From positions 1-6,330 of the forward strand of contig JALSLF010000601.1 in NCBI GenBank assembly GCA_026988445.1: a stretch of DNA of 6,330 nucleotides, written 5' to 3'. The notes under the pieces are model-generated. The model did no database searches. It was not told the DNA's origin and was given only the letters and a program-made list of their open reading frames with translations. Shown here piece after piece: positions 5,624 to 6,330 of the stretch. Within the stretch, counting starts at the first letter, position 1, and each line of letters opens with the position of its first letter. Both the position numbers and the translations under genes were made by a program. Origin of the DNA: Bacteroidales bacterium (GTDB taxonomy: Bacteria; Bacteroidota; Bacteroidia; Bacteroidales; NBLH01).

Positions 5624-6330
5624 ATGAATTCTATTAAAATTTTTGCTCCCGCAACGGTAGCCAATGTTTCTTGTGCCTTTGATATTCTTGGCTTTGCTTT
5701 GGAAAGTATTGGCGATGAAATGCTTTTTAATAAGCTGCCGGAAAGCAAAATCACCATTCGTGTACCCTCCGGCAGTAATTTACCCACAGCTCCTGAAAAA
5801 AATGTTGCCGGTGTGGTTGCACAAGCTATGCTTGATAAAGCTAATGCAGATTTTGGTGTGCATATTTATATTAATAAGCAAATAAAACCCGGAAGCGGTA
5901 TTGGGAGTAGTGCTGCCAGTTCTGCCGGAGCTGCTTACGGAATAAATAAACTACTGGGTGATGTATTTTCAAATACCGAATTGGTTGAATTTGCGATGTT
6001 GGGTGAGGCTCTTGCATCAGGTATTCCCCATGCCGATAATGTTGCTCCTGCAATAATGGGCGGCTTTGCTTTGGTACGCTCGTATTCACCTTTGGAGATT
6101 ATAAAAATTCCGGTACCCGAAGAATTGTATTGTACGGTAATTCATCCGCAAATTGAAGTAAAGACTGAAAATTCGCGTAAAATCCTAAAAAAGAATATTT
6201 TGCTTAAAGATGCGGTACATCAATGGGGCAATATTGCCGGTTTAATTGCCGGTTTATACACCAAAGATTATGATTTAATAGGAAACTCATTAGAAGATAA
6301 AATTGTAGAGCCTGTTCGCTCCATACTAAT
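5624..6330 (+). CDS. thrB: Homoserine kinase, 3' end beyond window
   Basis: A GHMP-family kinase that phosphorylates homoserine with ATP, the step before threonine synthase. ATG at 5624 opens a frame of 235 codons that runs off the right edge, so the last quarter or so of the usual 300-odd residues is missing. The N-terminus reads IFAPATVANVSCAFDILGFAL (6-26), the homoserine-binding start of ThrB. The GHMP nucleotide-binding motif PGSGIGSSAASSAG is at 89-102. The segment GEALASGIPHADNVAPAIMGGF (127-148) carries the conserved Glu, His and Asp-Asn of the active site. No truncation or frameshift is visible in the part present. Together with thrA it makes a threonine operon, interrupted by the MNT/HEPN pair. 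The 37-base gap upstream contains no clear promoter, so thrB is probably co-transcribed from upstream. G+C is markedly higher than in the inserted pair (31 in 60 at 6001-6060). Confidence 0.97.
   Translation, partial: MNSIKIFAPATVANVSCAFDILGFALESIGDEMLFNKLPESKITIRVPSGSNLPTAPEKNVAGVVAQAMLDKANADFGVHIYINKQIKPGSGIGSSAASSAGAAYGINKLLGDVFSNTELVEFAMLGEALASGIPHADNVAPAIMGGFALVRSYSPLEIIKIPVPEELYCTVIHPQIEVKTENSRKILKKNILLKDAVHQWGNIAGLIAGLYTKDYDLIGNSLEDKIVEPVRSIL

Noticed and set aside
5871..6089. Minus-strand open frame inside thrB
   Set aside because: It is antisense to intact GHMP kinase motifs and its product has no family resemblance. It is a shadow of thrB.

Overview
The window looks like chromosomal DNA from a member of the Bacteroidetes (Bacteroidota). 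The basis is AT-rich sequence, starts preceded by A-rich leaders without a Shine-Dalgarno motif, a fused aspartokinase-homoserine dehydrogenase followed by homoserine kinase, and candidate promoters resembling the Bacteroidetes TTG / TAnnTTTG type. The genus cannot be read from the sequence.

Layout. The left part is on the minus strand: the first 75 codons of an exported protein of unknown function (1-226, running off the left edge), then a six-segment membrane sensor histidine kinase (342-1721) with no response regulator beside it. A gene-free stretch of about 670 bases (1722-2392) separates this from the plus-strand genes. It holds nested inverted repeats (1965-2030), a weak candidate promoter for thrA (2150-2181) and a 56-codon open stretch on the minus strand that looks like a broken small gene (2179-2366). 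The right part is all plus strand: thrA (2393-4840), a nucleotidyltransferase (MNT) gene and a HEPN gene overlapping by four bases (4877-5586), then thrB (5624 to the right edge, truncated).

How the genes work together. ThrA phosphorylates aspartate and reduces aspartate semialdehyde to homoserine. ThrB phosphorylates homoserine on the way to threonine; thrC would be expected just beyond the right edge. An MNT/HEPN pair of the HI0073/HI0074 type, probably a toxin-antitoxin-like module, sits between thrA and thrB with gaps of only 36 and 37 bases. It is clearly more AT-rich than thrA or thrB, so it is probably an acquired cassette that keeps the operon readable, perhaps with its own promoter at the end of thrA.

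The most unusual point is a run of nine A's near the end of the MNT gene. A -1 shift there enters a reading frame with no stop that runs straight into the HEPN start codon, predicting a 236-residue MNT-HEPN fusion. Loss of one A instead gives almost immediate termination. The HEPN protein also lacks the R-X4-6-H RNase motif, so a plain RNase-toxin reading is not supported.
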